A DNA stretch of 64,000 nt. Origin: Anaerolineales bacterium (GTDB taxonomy: Bacteria > Chloroflexota > Anaerolineae > 4572-78 > J111). Shown here piece by piece: positions 45,694 through 53,709 of this stretch (positions are counted from its first letter, which is position 1; every line of letters starts with the position of its first letter). The translations under genes and the position numbers were made by a program. Where the stretch lies: contig JABTUW010000001.1 in NCBI GenBank assembly GCA_015075185.1, forward strand, positions 682,001 to 746,000. The letters run 5' to 3'. The notes below the pieces were generated by a model. The model was not told where the DNA came from. It made no database searches and saw only the letters and a list, made by a program, of their open reading frames with translations.

Positions 45694-45743
45694 AAGCCGG
45701 GCTGGGCCGGGTTTCTATGAGGAAGCCCTACCCAGCCCGACTT
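45694..45743. repeat. Long intergenic hairpin
   Basis: AAGCCGGGCTGGGCCGGGTT pairs with AACCCGG-like sequence read from GAAGCCCTACCCAGCCCGAC, about 18 of 22 positions matching, around a six-base loop. It lies between the PhnB-like gene and the next VOC gene. No T-run follows, so it may be a transcript-stabilising hairpin rather than a terminator. Confidence 0.55.
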
Positions 45744-45765
45744 GTAAAGCAGGAGCGTAGAAAAT

Positions 45766-46203
45766 ATGAAGACCCAACGAATAGACCATGTCGGCATTAA
45801 TGTCAATGACCTGGCTGCGGCTAAAGCTTTTTTTCTTGATTTTGGATTTGAAGTGCAATGGGAAGGTGACATGAGTGGAGAATTACTCGAAAACGTGGTT
45901 GCGCTTCGTGATGCGAAAACGTCTGTGATTATGATAGGGCTACCGGACGGTCAAATGAATCTGGAGTTAATCAAGTATCATACGCCGACAGACAAAAGAG
46001 ATATTCAGCAACCTTTGGCCAACACCTTGGGCATCCGGCATATCGCTTTTGTTGTTGACGATATTGAGGCTACTGTTGCCAACTTGAAAAAGAAAGGTGT
46101 GGAAATTTTTAGTGAGATCCAAATCTATGAAGACACGTATAAACTGTGCTACATTCGTGGGCCAGAGGGAATTATTTTAGAATTAGCAGAGCAAATAAAA
46201 TAA
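45766..46203 (+). CDS. VOC/glyoxalase superfamily protein
   Basis: 145 residues. Two VOC half-repeats are visible: IDHVGINVNDLAAAKAFFLD with metal-ligand His, and IRHIAFVVDDIEATVANLKK with the second His. GPEGIILELAEQ at the end supplies the third ligand, Glu. This set is typical for glyoxalase I/methylmalonyl-CoA epimerase-like metalloproteins. The substrate is unknown. An AGGAG ribosome site precedes the ATG at 45766. Confidence 0.88.
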   Translation: MKTQRIDHVGINVNDLAAAKAFFLDFGFEVQWEGDMSGELLENVVALRDAKTSVIMIGLPDGQMNLELIKYHTPTDKRDIQQPLANTLGIRHIAFVVDDIEATVANLKKKGVEIFSEIQIYEDTYKLCYIRGPEGIILELAEQIK

Positions 46204-46255
46204 AGCATGAAAAGATCAAGAAGTTAATCAGTTATCTGATGGAGGTGAAAACAGC

Positions 46256-47194
46256 ATGAAAACGCCCGTACAAAAAATAACCCCACATTTATGGTTTGAC
46301 CAAGAGGCCAAGGAAGCGACCGAGTTTTACGCTTCGATCTTTCCAGATTCCAAAGTTACGAACATAACCACCCTCCACAATACACCCTCGGGCGACTCCG
46401 ATATTGTCTCGTTTGAGCTGTGGGGACAGAATTTCATGGCTATTAGCGCTGGCCCTTTCTTCAAGTTCAATCCGTCTGTGTCATTTATGGTCAATTTCGA
46501 CCCGTTATTATTCAACCAATCCTCCTCACCCGAGAAGGAGGCGAGAGAAAAACTAGATAGGGTTTGGGAAAAGTTGGCTGAAGGCGGCACCGCACTCATG
46601 CCGCTTGACAAGTACCCTTTTAGCGAGCGGTATGGCTGGATTCAGGATAAGTATGGTTTGTCGTGGCAGTTGATCCTGACCAATCCTGAAGGTGATCCCC
46701 GGCCTCCGATAATACCATCGTTGATGTTTGTCGGCGACAAGGTTGGCCGTGCGGAAGAGGCCATCAACTTTTACCTCTCGGTATTTAAAAATTCGAAACT
46801 GGGCGTGGCCTATCACTACGGTCCCAATCAAGTACCGGACAAAGAGGGCACCGTCATGTTTGCCGACTTTATGCTTGAGAATTATTGGTTTGCCGCCATG
46901 GACAGTGCCCACAAACACAACTTTGCCTTCAACGAAGCCATCTCCTTTATGGTATCGTGCGATACCCAGAAAGAAATTGACGCCTACTGGGGAAAACTCT
47001 CTGCCGTCCCCGAAGCCGAGCAGTGCGGCTGGCTGAAAGATAAATTTGGTGTTTCCTGGCAGATTGTGCCTACAGCAATGGATGAAATGATGAGCCAGGG
47101 CACACCGGAGCAGATTGATCGTCTCACCCAGGCGTTCCTGCCGATGAAGAAGCTTGATATCGCGAAGTTAACCCAGGCATATGAAGGGCGCTAG
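46256..47194 (+). CDS. Two-domain PhnB-like protein
   Basis: 312 residues made of two PhnB-like VOC modules. The first spans about 1-150 ([36 protein letters not shown]) and the second about 155-300 ([36 protein letters not shown]). The two halves are recognisable copies of one domain, so the gene is an internal duplication. It is annotated in databases as 3-demethylubiquinone-9 3-methyltransferase-like, but no methyltransferase motifs are present. It is followed after 17 bases by an alpha/beta hydrolase gene, so they probably share a transcript. Confidence 0.88.
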   Translation: MKTPVQKITPHLWFDQEAKEATEFYASIFPDSKVTNITTLHNTPSGDSDIVSFELWGQNFMAISAGPFFKFNPSVSFMVNFDPLLFNQSSSPEKEAREKLDRVWEKLAEGGTALMPLDKYPFSERYGWIQDKYGLSWQLILTNPEGDPRPPIIPSLMFVGDKVGRAEEAINFYLSVFKNSKLGVAYHYGPNQVPDKEGTVMFADFMLENYWFAAMDSAHKHNFAFNEAISFMVSCDTQKEIDAYWGKLSAVPEAEQCGWLKDKFGVSWQIVPTAMDEMMSQGTPEQIDRLTQAFLPMKKLDIAKLTQAYEGR

Positions 47195-47211
47195 AAGAAA
47201 AAAAGTGAGAT

Positions 47212-47772
47212 ATGAAGCAGCAAATACTGTTCATTCAAGGTGGGGGAGAGGGCGCTTACGAGGAAGATGGAAATTTGGTTGCCTCTTTGCGAAGTACCCT
47301 CGGCGATGTCTACGAACTGCACTATCCGCAGATGCCCAACGAGAGCGATCCCGATTATGAGCCATGGAAAGTGCAAATTAAACAAGAGTTGACTGGGTTA
47401 GAAGGCGAGGTGATCCTTATCGGGCATTCTTTAGGCAGTTCATTCCTGTTGAAGTATCTGGCTGAAGCGAAAATTGAAAAGCCTGTTGCCGGCATATTCC
47501 TGATGGCTACCCCTTATTGGGGTGGTGACGGCTGGCGATATGAGGGATATGAGACTATTGCCTTGCCAGCGGACTTTGCTTCGAAGCTGCCGAGCGGAGT
47601 GCCAATATTCCTTTACCACAGCCGCGACGACGAAATCGTTCCTTTTGCGCACCTGGCCCTGTATGCTGAAAAACTTCCACGGGCAATCATTCGCAAGCTC
47701 GACCGACGCGGGCATCAGTTCAACAACGATTTATCTGAAGTTGTGGAGGATATAGAAAGTCTATCAGGTTAA
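47212..47772 (+). CDS. RBBP9/YdeN-like alpha/beta hydrolase
   Basis: 186 residues. Small serine hydrolase: LFIQGGGEGAY at the start, GHSLGSS with the nucleophile, YHSRDDEIVPF with the acid, and RGHQFNND with the histidine. Length and order fit the RBBP9/YdeN family. The triad is complete, so activity is likely, on an unknown ester or peptide. ATG at 47212, with GTGAGAT upstream, is a weak ribosome site and may rely on the preceding gene. Confidence 0.85.
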   Translation: MKQQILFIQGGGEGAYEEDGNLVASLRSTLGDVYELHYPQMPNESDPDYEPWKVQIKQELTGLEGEVILIGHSLGSSFLLKYLAEAKIEKPVAGIFLMATPYWGGDGWRYEGYETIALPADFASKLPSGVPIFLYHSRDDEIVPFAHLALYAEKLPRAIIRKLDRRGHQFNNDLSEVVEDIESLSG

Positions 47773-47850
47773 ATGAAAGTACGTATAAGCGTGATCGCTT
47801 CTCCTGTTGTAACCTTTTTGAGATTCCGGATTGTAAAATAGCCAAAGAAT

Positions 47851-47864
47851 AGCACATTTGTGCT
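47851..47864. promoter_or_regulatory. Operator-like palindrome upstream of the ArsR promoter
   Basis: AGCACATTTGTGCT is a palindrome ending eight bases before the -35 box. It shares the GCACATTTGTGC core with the dyad at 42357-42376, suggesting one regulator for both sites. Confidence 0.5.
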
Positions 47865-47872
47865 TTTTGTGC

Positions 47873-47901
47873 TTGACAATATTCCCATATCGGAATATAA
47901 T
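47873..47901 (+). promoter_or_regulatory. Perfect sigma-70 promoter with an embedded operator
   Basis: TTGACA at 47873-47878 and TATAAT at 47896-47901 with 17 bases between. ATATTCC (47879-47885) and GGAATAT (47892-47898) form a perfect dyad within the spacer. Transcription should start about four bases before the ATG at 47912, so the mRNA is probably leaderless. Confidence 0.85.
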
Positions 47902-47911
47902 ACCCTTAATT

Positions 47912-48262
47912 ATGGCGCGACTACCCACTACCTCCGATGTCTTCAACGCCATTGCCGAGCCGCAACGGCGGGAAATCCTCAGCCTGCTGGCTCAGGGGGA
48001 GCGTCCGGTCAACGAAATTGTCGAGGCGCTCGGTCTCAAACAGCCGCAGGTTTCCAAGCATTTGCGAGTGCTGCGCAAGGTGGGGTTGGTTAGTGTGCGC
48101 GAAGTAGCTCAGCAGCGCTTTTACCAGATCAACAGTACCGGCCTCAAGCCCGTCCATGATTGGGTCAAGCAATTTGAGCAATTATGGAATGAGCGCTTTG
48201 ATCGCCTGGCTGAATATTTAAATGAGTTACAGAACAAAGGAGAAAACCATGATGAAAAATGA
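47912..48262 (+). CDS. ArsR-family repressor
   Basis: 116 residues from the ATG at 47912; the frame is open further upstream but that part overlaps the promoter. Winged-helix ArsR sequence is clear: VFNAIAEPQRREILSLLAQG, then LGLKQPQVSKHLRVLRKVGL. There are no metal-binding Cys residues, so it is the type paired with SRPBCC proteins rather than a metal sensor. The next gene starts inside its 3' end. Autoregulation through the dyad between -35 and -10 is likely. Confidence 0.92.
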   Translation: MARLPTTSDVFNAIAEPQRREILSLLAQGERPVNEIVEALGLKQPQVSKHLRVLRKVGLVSVREVAQQRFYQINSTGLKPVHDWVKQFEQLWNERFDRLAEYLNELQNKGENHDEK

Positions 48263-48737
48263 TGTGACCACTCCCCTATCGGAACGAGAGTTCGTGCTGG
48301 AGCGCGTTTTTAACGCGCCGCGCGAGCTGGTGTTCACCGCTTTTTCAGCGTGCGAGCATGTGTCGCATTGGTGGGGACCAACCGGCTGGACCCTGCCGGT
48401 CTGCGAAATGGATTTCCGGCCGGGCGGGGTCTGGTTCTACTGTATGCGCGGGCCGGGGGGCGAAGATGCTTGCGGCAAGGCCACCTACCGGGAGATTGTC
48501 AAGCCGGAGCGAATTGTTTATACCGACGCCTTTGCGGATACGGACGGCAACGTGCAAACACAGATGCCGCAAATGATCATCACCCTGACCTTCACCGAGC
48601 ACAACGGCAAAACCACCCTAACCAATCACGTCGAGTTTGCCTCGGTAGCGGATAAAGAGGCAACCCTGGGCATGGGTATGATCGAGGGGTTGACCCAAAC
48701 CCTGGATCGCCTTGAGGTACATCTGGCTCAGATGTAA
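48249..48737 (+). CDS. SRPBCC (AHSA1/Aha1-like) protein
   Basis: 162 residues from the ATG at 48249, with AAAGGAG upstream, overlapping the arsR-like stop. START-like fold markers are FVLERVFNAPRELVFTAFSA, WWGPTGWTLPVCEMDFRPGG and LTFTEHNGKTTLTNHVEFAS. It is the usual partner of this ArsR class. The fold has a hydrophobic cavity for ligands, but the ligand and function are unknown. Overlapping genes show one operon. Confidence 0.9.
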   Translation: MMKNDVTTPLSEREFVLERVFNAPRELVFTAFSACEHVSHWWGPTGWTLPVCEMDFRPGGVWFYCMRGPGGEDACGKATYREIVKPERIVYTDAFADTDGNVQTQMPQMIITLTFTEHNGKTTLTNHVEFASVADKEATLGMGMIEGLTQTLDRLEVHLAQM

Positions 48738-48834
48738 GTTTTCTGAGGTAGGAAAGGAACTGCACCGACCTGCCTCAACCCATCAGTTTTATCCATCCAT
48801 TGATTTCGATTGAATGACATATAGGGGGAAATTA

Positions 48835-49242
48835 ATGTCATCACTTACTCAAACTATTCCCGTTTCAAAAAATTCATTTTGGGCCGGACATATCATCAGC
48901 GCCCTGGCGATATTGTTCCTGATCTTCGACGGCGGTATCAAAGTGATCCAGCATCCCGAAGCCGTGGGAGCTACGGTGCAACTGGGCTATCCGGCCGAAC
49001 TGGTGCTGGGCATCGGCTTGGTCGAACTTGTTTGTCTGGCCGTCTACATCATTCCGCAAACCTCGATTCTGGGCGCTATCCTGCTGACCGGCTTTCTTGG
49101 CGGCGCTGTCGCTACCCAGGTGCGCACTGGATCGGGACTGTTTTCCCTCATCTTCCCGGTCATCATTGGGGCCATGATTTGGGGTGGGCTGTGGCTGCGG
49201 GATAACCGGCTGCGGACTCTCATCCCGCTGCGCCTCCCCTAA
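48835..49242 (+). CDS. DoxX-like membrane protein
   Basis: About 135 residues from the ATG at 48835, with GGGGGAAA upstream. Four hydrophobic segments: FWAGHIISALAILFLIFDGG, AELVLGIGLVELVCLAVYII, AILLTGFLGGAVATQVRTG and FSLIFPVIIGAMIWGGLWL. This is the DoxX-like (DUF) layout and is distinct in sequence from the DoxX gene at 43004. It lies between the ArsR/SRPBCC pair and the reductase genes. Confidence 0.85.
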   Translation: MSSLTQTIPVSKNSFWAGHIISALAILFLIFDGGIKVIQHPEAVGATVQLGYPAELVLGIGLVELVCLAVYIIPQTSILGAILLTGFLGGAVATQVRTGSGLFSLIFPVIIGAMIWGGLWLRDNRLRTLIPLRLP

Positions 49243-49299
49243 TCCCGGCCTCATAGGGCTGGAAAACCTTCTGCATCTATAAATAAAAGGAGATTTAGC

Positions 49300-49848
49300 A
49301 TGAGAAAAGTATCATCAGGCTTGTTCATTTCGCTGGATGGCGTAACAGAATCGCCGGATCAGTGGCAGTTTGACCATTTTGATGAAGGCATGATGGCAGC
49401 TCTGGGAGTATTTCTGGCTGAGACAGACGCCATCCTTATGGGCCGGGTAACTTATCAGGAATGGACCGGGTACTGGCCAACCTCAACTGATGAACCATTT
49501 GCCAGTTTTATCAATAAGATACCCAAATACATCGTCTCAACCACTCTGGACCGGGTCGAGTGGGGAAAATGGGATAGTATCACCTTGATCAAGGACAACC
49601 TGGCGGGAGCAATCAACAGGCTGAAACAGCAACCCGGCAAAAACATCGGTGTCACCGGCAGTCCTACCCTGGTTCGGTCGCTGCTGCAAAACGATCTCCT
49701 GGATGAATTGACCCTGATGGTCCATCCGGTGGTGGTGAATCGGGGCAAACACCTGTTTGAGGACGGCGGCGAGCTGAAGCGGTTAAAATTGGTAGACAAC
49801 AAAACCACCCCCACGGGCGTGGCCATTCTGACCTATCAGCCAAGATAA
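49300..49848 (+). CDS. RibD/DHFR-like reductase
   Basis: 182 residues; ATG at 49300 with AAAGGAG upstream. RibD C-terminal-type fold markers: SGLFISLDGVTESPDQWQFD, AILMGRVTYQEWTGYWPT, GVTGSPTLVRSLLQNDLLDE and LMVHPVVVNRGKHLFEDGGE. It probably binds NADPH and reduces an unknown substrate. It is the second of five related genes. A DUF1801 gene begins 13 bases later. Confidence 0.9.
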   Translation: MRKVSSGLFISLDGVTESPDQWQFDHFDEGMMAALGVFLAETDAILMGRVTYQEWTGYWPTSTDEPFASFINKIPKYIVSTTLDRVEWGKWDSITLIKDNLAGAINRLKQQPGKNIGVTGSPTLVRSLLQNDLLDELTLMVHPVVVNRGKHLFEDGGELKRLKLVDNKTTPTGVAILTYQPR

Positions 49849-49861
49849 GTGAGAACCCAGT

Positions 49862-50248
49862 ATGGCGGCCAAATTAAAAAACGATCCAGCGGCGGTGGAT
49901 GCGTATCTGGCAACGCTGCCAGAGGCTGAGCAAGAAACGCTCGAGAGCCTGCGGCGGCTCATAAAGAAAACCATCCCGCAGGTGGATGAACGAATATCGT
50001 ATGGAACGACCGTGATGTTTTCGCTGGGACGCGACCTGGTCGGCTTTGTGTCGCAGAAAAAGCATCTTTCGTTTTTCACCGCCAGCCCGAAACTCGCCGC
50101 CGCAATGAAAGACGAAATTACCAAAACCCATAAAGTAAGCGGAGCCACCATCCACTTTACTCCCGATAATCCTCTTCCTACCGCGCTCGTCAAGAAAATC
50201 ATTGAAGCGCGCCTTTCCGAAAATGAGGCATTAAGTAAAAAATCATAA
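49862..50248 (+). CDS. DUF1801 protein
   Basis: 128 residues. The family pattern is present: VDAYLATLPEAEQETLESLR, then IKKTIPQVDERISYGTTVMF, HLSFFTASP and IHFTPDNPLPTALVKKIIEA. Homologues are often called iron chaperone-like (YdhG), but the role in bacteria is not firm. It sits between two reductase genes with short gaps on both sides, so it belongs to the same transcript. The ribosome site is weak. Confidence 0.88.
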   Translation: MAAKLKNDPAAVDAYLATLPEAEQETLESLRRLIKKTIPQVDERISYGTTVMFSLGRDLVGFVSQKKHLSFFTASPKLAAAMKDEITKTHKVSGATIHFTPDNPLPTALVKKIIEARLSENEALSKKS

Positions 50249-50268
50249 CATCAAAAGGAGAATAAATC

Positions 50269-50865
50269 ATGAGAAGGATTATTGTTCTATCGTTTATTAC
50301 CCTTGATGGCGTCATGCAGGCGCCGGGCGGGCCACAGGAGGATACGGATGACGGCTTCAAGTATGGGGGGTGGGTGGTGCCGCATTTCGACGAGCAGGGC
50401 GGACAGATCATGCACGAGCAGATGACAAAACCGCTTGATCTTTTGCTCGGGAGAAGGACCTACGAAATCTTCGCCTCCTATTGGCCTACACACGAAAGCG
50501 AGTGGCCGGGCATCAATTCCGCGACCAAGTATGTTGTTTCAAGCACCCGTACAAATTCGCTCTGGGACAACACTGTCTTTATCAAAGATAACGTTGTGGA
50601 AGCAATACGGAGATTGAAGCAACAAGATGGTCCCGATCTTCAGGTGCATGGCAGTGGCAATCTTATTCAGACCCTGTTGGCGCATGATCTGGTCGATGAA
50701 TTTTGGCTCAAAATATTTCCGGTAACACTCGGTACGGGAAAACGTTTGTTTGATAAAGGCACTATTCCTGCTTCCTATACATTGATCGAATCTAAATCTA
50801 CGCCAAGTGGCGTGATTATTGCCACACTCAAACGTGCAGGAGACGTCAAAACAGGATCATTTTAA
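50269..50865 (+). CDS. RibD/DHFR-like reductase
   Basis: 198 residues; ATG at 50269 with AAAAGGAG upstream. Markers are ITLDGVMQAPGGPQEDTDDG, LLLGRRTYEIFASYWPTHES and LQVHGSGNLIQTLLAHDLVD followed by EFWLKIFPVTLGTGKRLFDK. It is the best conserved of the five reductases here. The last codons (AGDVKTGSF) are echoed at 51521-51547 after the next gene, a sign of past tandem duplication. Confidence 0.92.
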   Translation: MRRIIVLSFITLDGVMQAPGGPQEDTDDGFKYGGWVVPHFDEQGGQIMHEQMTKPLDLLLGRRTYEIFASYWPTHESEWPGINSATKYVVSSTRTNSLWDNTVFIKDNVVEAIRRLKQQDGPDLQVHGSGNLIQTLLAHDLVDEFWLKIFPVTLGTGKRLFDKGTIPASYTLIESKSTPSGVIIATLKRAGDVKTGSF

Positions 50866-50891
50866 GTGAGTAACGAAAAGGAGTAGTTAAG

Positions 50892-51497
50892 ATGACAAAG
50901 CAGGAACTGTTAGTGGATTTCATTACTTCACTGGACGGCTACGGTGCCGCGGAAGGCTGGCCCGGGTGGTGGGGGCTTGAGGGCCCCGAATATCTCGCCT
51001 GGCTCGGTCAGCAGCCCGAACGCGACTATACGATCTTGATGGGGGCGAATACGTACCGCCAGATGTACGGATTCGCCGCGGCGGCTGAAACATTGGAACC
51101 AGACGAACAAGTCGTTAGCGCCGAGCTTACCAATGCGTCCAAAGTGGTGTTCTCCTCGACGCTGCAGCCCCCATTATCATGGGCTAATACCCGGCTGATC
51201 AGCAAGGATGCGATCGAGGCTGTGAGAGAGATGAAGCGAGAAGGCAACAGCTCGATGCGTACCCTTGGCAGCCTCAGCTTATGCCGGTCGCTCCTCAAGG
51301 CAGGTCTCGTGGACCGTTTCCGGGTGGTCGTCTTCCCCGTGATCACCGGGAGCATTGGCTACGAGCGGATCTACGACGGTTATCCCGATGTCGCCCTCGA
51401 CATGGTTGCCAGCCGGACGTTCGACGGCCGAATTCAGTTGCTGGAGTATGCCCCCAGGGTGCTGGCCGGTCCACCTGGCACACACCCTGGTTCCTGA
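50892..51497 (+). CDS. RibD/DHFR-like reductase
   Basis: 201 residues; ATG at 50892 with AAAAGGAG upstream. Markers: VDFITSLDGYGAAEGWPGWW, TILMGANTYRQMYGFAAAAE and MRTLGSLSLCRSLLKAGLVD followed by RFRVVVFPVITGSIGYERIY. It differs from its neighbour by a Trp/Gly-rich loop after the first strand. After its stop, a short stretch still reads like the end of the 50269-50865 gene in another frame. Confidence 0.9.
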   Translation: MTKQELLVDFITSLDGYGAAEGWPGWWGLEGPEYLAWLGQQPERDYTILMGANTYRQMYGFAAAAETLEPDEQVVSAELTNASKVVFSSTLQPPLSWANTRLISKDAIEAVREMKREGNSSMRTLGSLSLCRSLLKAGLVDRFRVVVFPVITGSIGYERIYDGYPDVALDMVASRTFDGRIQLLEYAPRVLAGPPGTHPGS

Positions 51498-51520
51498 CGG
51501 GCAGGGGCTATCCGTGCGCC

Positions 51521-51551
51521 GGAGATGTCGAAACAAGATCATTTTAAGTGA
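51521..51551 (+). repeat. Duplicated tail of a reductase gene
   Basis: A 31-base stretch here is nearly identical to the last codons and stop region of the reductase at 50269-50865 (50839-50869). It would encode AGDVETRSF versus AGDVKTGSF. This is a leftover of tandem duplication or recombination between reductase copies. Confidence 0.65.
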
Positions 51552-51587
51552 AGATGCGTTACAAGCTGAAACTAAAGGAGTAAATCT

Positions 51588-52229
51588 ATGTCTAAACTTC
51601 GGGTCAATAACTTCTCAATATCCATCGATGGCTACGGCACCGGACCGAACCAGGGTCTGGAGAACCCGCTCGGCGTCGGCGGCGAAGCCCTCCACGACTG
51701 GATGGTTGCCACCCGAACGTTTCAACAGACGTATGGCAACGAAGGCGGCACCACGGGCGTGGATGACGATTTCACCGCCCGTGGCTTCAAAAACATCGGG
51801 GCCTGGATTCTGGGCCGCAATATGTTCGGCCCGATCCGAGGTCCCTGGCCCGACGACCGTTGGCAGGGCTGGTGGGGCGATACACCCCCCTACCACACCC
51901 CGGTTTTCGTGCTAACCAATCACCCCCGCGAGTCAGTTGCTATGGACGGGGGCACCACCTTCCACTTCGTCACCGAGGGTATTCACGCGGCGCTAGAGCG
52001 CGCCCGCAAGGCGGCCGACGGGCAGGATGTTCGGCTTGGCGGGGGTGTGGCCACCATCCGCCAGTATCTCCAAGCCGGACTCATCGACGAATTGCATCTC
52101 GCGATCAGCCCGATTCTGCTCGGCTCCGGCGAACACCTTTTCACCAATCTCGATACAGTCGCCCTGGGCTACCACTGCACCGAGCACGTGGCCACTGCCG
52201 GAGCGATGCACTGCGTTCTGACAAAGTGA
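51588..52229 (+). CDS. RibD/DHFR-like reductase, long variant
   Basis: 213 residues; ATG at 51588 with AAAGGAG upstream. Markers: VNNFSISIDGYGTGPNQGLE, NIGAWILGRNMFGPIRGPWP and VRLGGGVATIRQYLQAGLID followed by ELHLAISPILLGSGEHLFTN. It carries a Trp-rich insertion (DDRWQGWWGDTPPYHTP) typical of a separate subgroup. It is the last gene of the cluster, and the recombinase relic begins right after its stop on the other strand. Confidence 0.9.
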   Translation: MSKLRVNNFSISIDGYGTGPNQGLENPLGVGGEALHDWMVATRTFQQTYGNEGGTTGVDDDFTARGFKNIGAWILGRNMFGPIRGPWPDDRWQGWWGDTPPYHTPVFVLTNHPRESVAMDGGTTFHFVTEGIHAALERARKAADGQDVRLGGGVATIRQYLQAGLIDELHLAISPILLGSGEHLFTNLDTVALGYHCTEHVATAGAMHCVLTK

Positions 52230-53092
52230 TCATAGGGAAGTGCCGGCAACGCACGCTAAGAAAGATTGATTTTGGGGTGATAAACGGCCATCCGAGGCAC
52301 GATCCGGCAGTCCAGTGGCACTCAAGAATAAGGCTGTTGACTCCTCGCCGGCATCGCGACCACCTTCGTGTTCAAGATAATCGGCCAGGGCCAGGCGGGC
52401 ATCGGCCGAGAGGAAGACCGTGCGCTGAGTTTTGCCTTTGCCCGCACCCGGCTCACCCGAACTTTGCGCGCCCGACGAAGACTCTCGATCGTGTGTGGCT
52501 CAACCTGGGTCGAATCCAGGTGAACCAGTTCTTCCCGCCGTAAGTCGATAGAGAGCAAGAAAAAAACAATGGCCTGGTCACGCCAGGGACGGGCATAAGC
52601 ATGGACATCGTTCGGTACTCCTGTTTGGTTGGACAGGGTTCGGGGTTCCAGGAGAGGTAGAGGTACCTCGCCAACCCCTTTGGTTGGGTTACTACCCGGG
52701 AACAAATCGGGATTATGGGTCTGGAGCCAATGAGTAAAACCGGACAGTGAGGCCAGGTAGTTATTGACCATGGCTGGGGCAAATTGCTGTCGCAAGGAGG
52801 TTTGCCAGGCCTGGACATCGTGATGCAGGCAGGTCGAGAGACGGTCATCGCCATAGGTCTCGACAAAAAAGTAGCGAAACTGTTCCAGATGCAGAACAAT
52901 CTTCTTGGTCGAGGCAGCCGGGCGCAGATCAGTCACAGCCAAGTCTAGATACCGCTGCATCCAATGAACTAAGCTATCAGGGTCGGTTTCAAAAGGGCAA
53001 GGTGAGGCCACTTTACCTTCCGTGATGTGAAAAATGGGCAATAATAAACTGGCGAGCGTCAAAACTAGAGCCGAAGCCAAGGCAGAAGTCAT
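52230..53092 (-). pseudogene. Tyrosine recombinase, frameshifted and truncated
   Basis: The N-terminal core-binding domain is intact (MQRYLDLAVTDLRPAASTKK, FAPAMVNNYLASLSGFTHWL), and the catalytic domain begins with RDQAIVFFLLSIDLRREELV carrying the first Arg region. The frame then breaks around 52440-52470. Coding signal continues in another frame as GKGKTQRTVFLSADARLALA and ATGLPDRASDGRLSP, then ends near 52240, before the His-box and Tyr. It is therefore not functional. It marks the right edge of the small-gene cluster. Confidence 0.8.
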
Positions 53093-53709
53093 CGAGAATT
53101 TGAGCGGCTAATTTTCGTCAGAGACGTTTAGTAACAGTTTTACGCTTCGACGATAGCACAAATGTTTCTTTTAGAAAAATAGCGTGGCGTCTATCCCTCC
53201 TTCATTCTAGCACAGTTGTTCGGGTCGTCAAGATATTTCACAGACAAAAATTGATTATGCCAGATCCAGAGGCGGCCATTTTGGCATCATCGTTTTGTTG
53301 AGCCAGGTCTCTATTATTTGGCTGATGACAGATAAGCTTTATTTTGCTACATTATTTAGTGAAAATTATCACTAAATACATTATTTTGTCTCGTTCACTA
53401 ATAAATTGGTCCCTGCTCAAATCATAAATTTCAATACCCAAAGGGCACGATGTCTGAAATCTCAAATGGGGTTAATCATTTACCAGGGGGGTGTGAGTGA
53501 ACCCCAAAACGGCTCGCCAAAAGTTTTGGAAACTTTCTTTTGTCCCAATACGTAGAGATATTTGCCACGATTGATTTTCGTTCGATGATTGAACCGGCAG
53601 GCATGTCCTTTATGGCTAATGATAGGGTAAAAAAATCCCCTACTTCACCGCAAAAGAGGCGATCTGATCGCTTGAAGGAAATATAACTCAAACAGAGAAG
53701 GAGACCCCC
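53093..53709. other. AT-rich intergenic region with dyads
   Basis: No supported gene lies in these 617 bases. It contains a perfect 9-base-arm dyad at 53354-53377 (ATTTAGTGA ... TCACTAAAT). Two sites resemble the GCAC-N4-GTTC operator core, near 53156-53169 and 53207-53224. A 71-codon open frame on the minus strand (53476-53691) has no ribosome site and is doubtful. Confidence 0.5.

Noticed and set aside
53476..53691. 71-codon minus-strand ORF upstream of the aminotransferase
   Set aside because: Starts with TTG, lacks a ribosome site, and matches no family I recognise.
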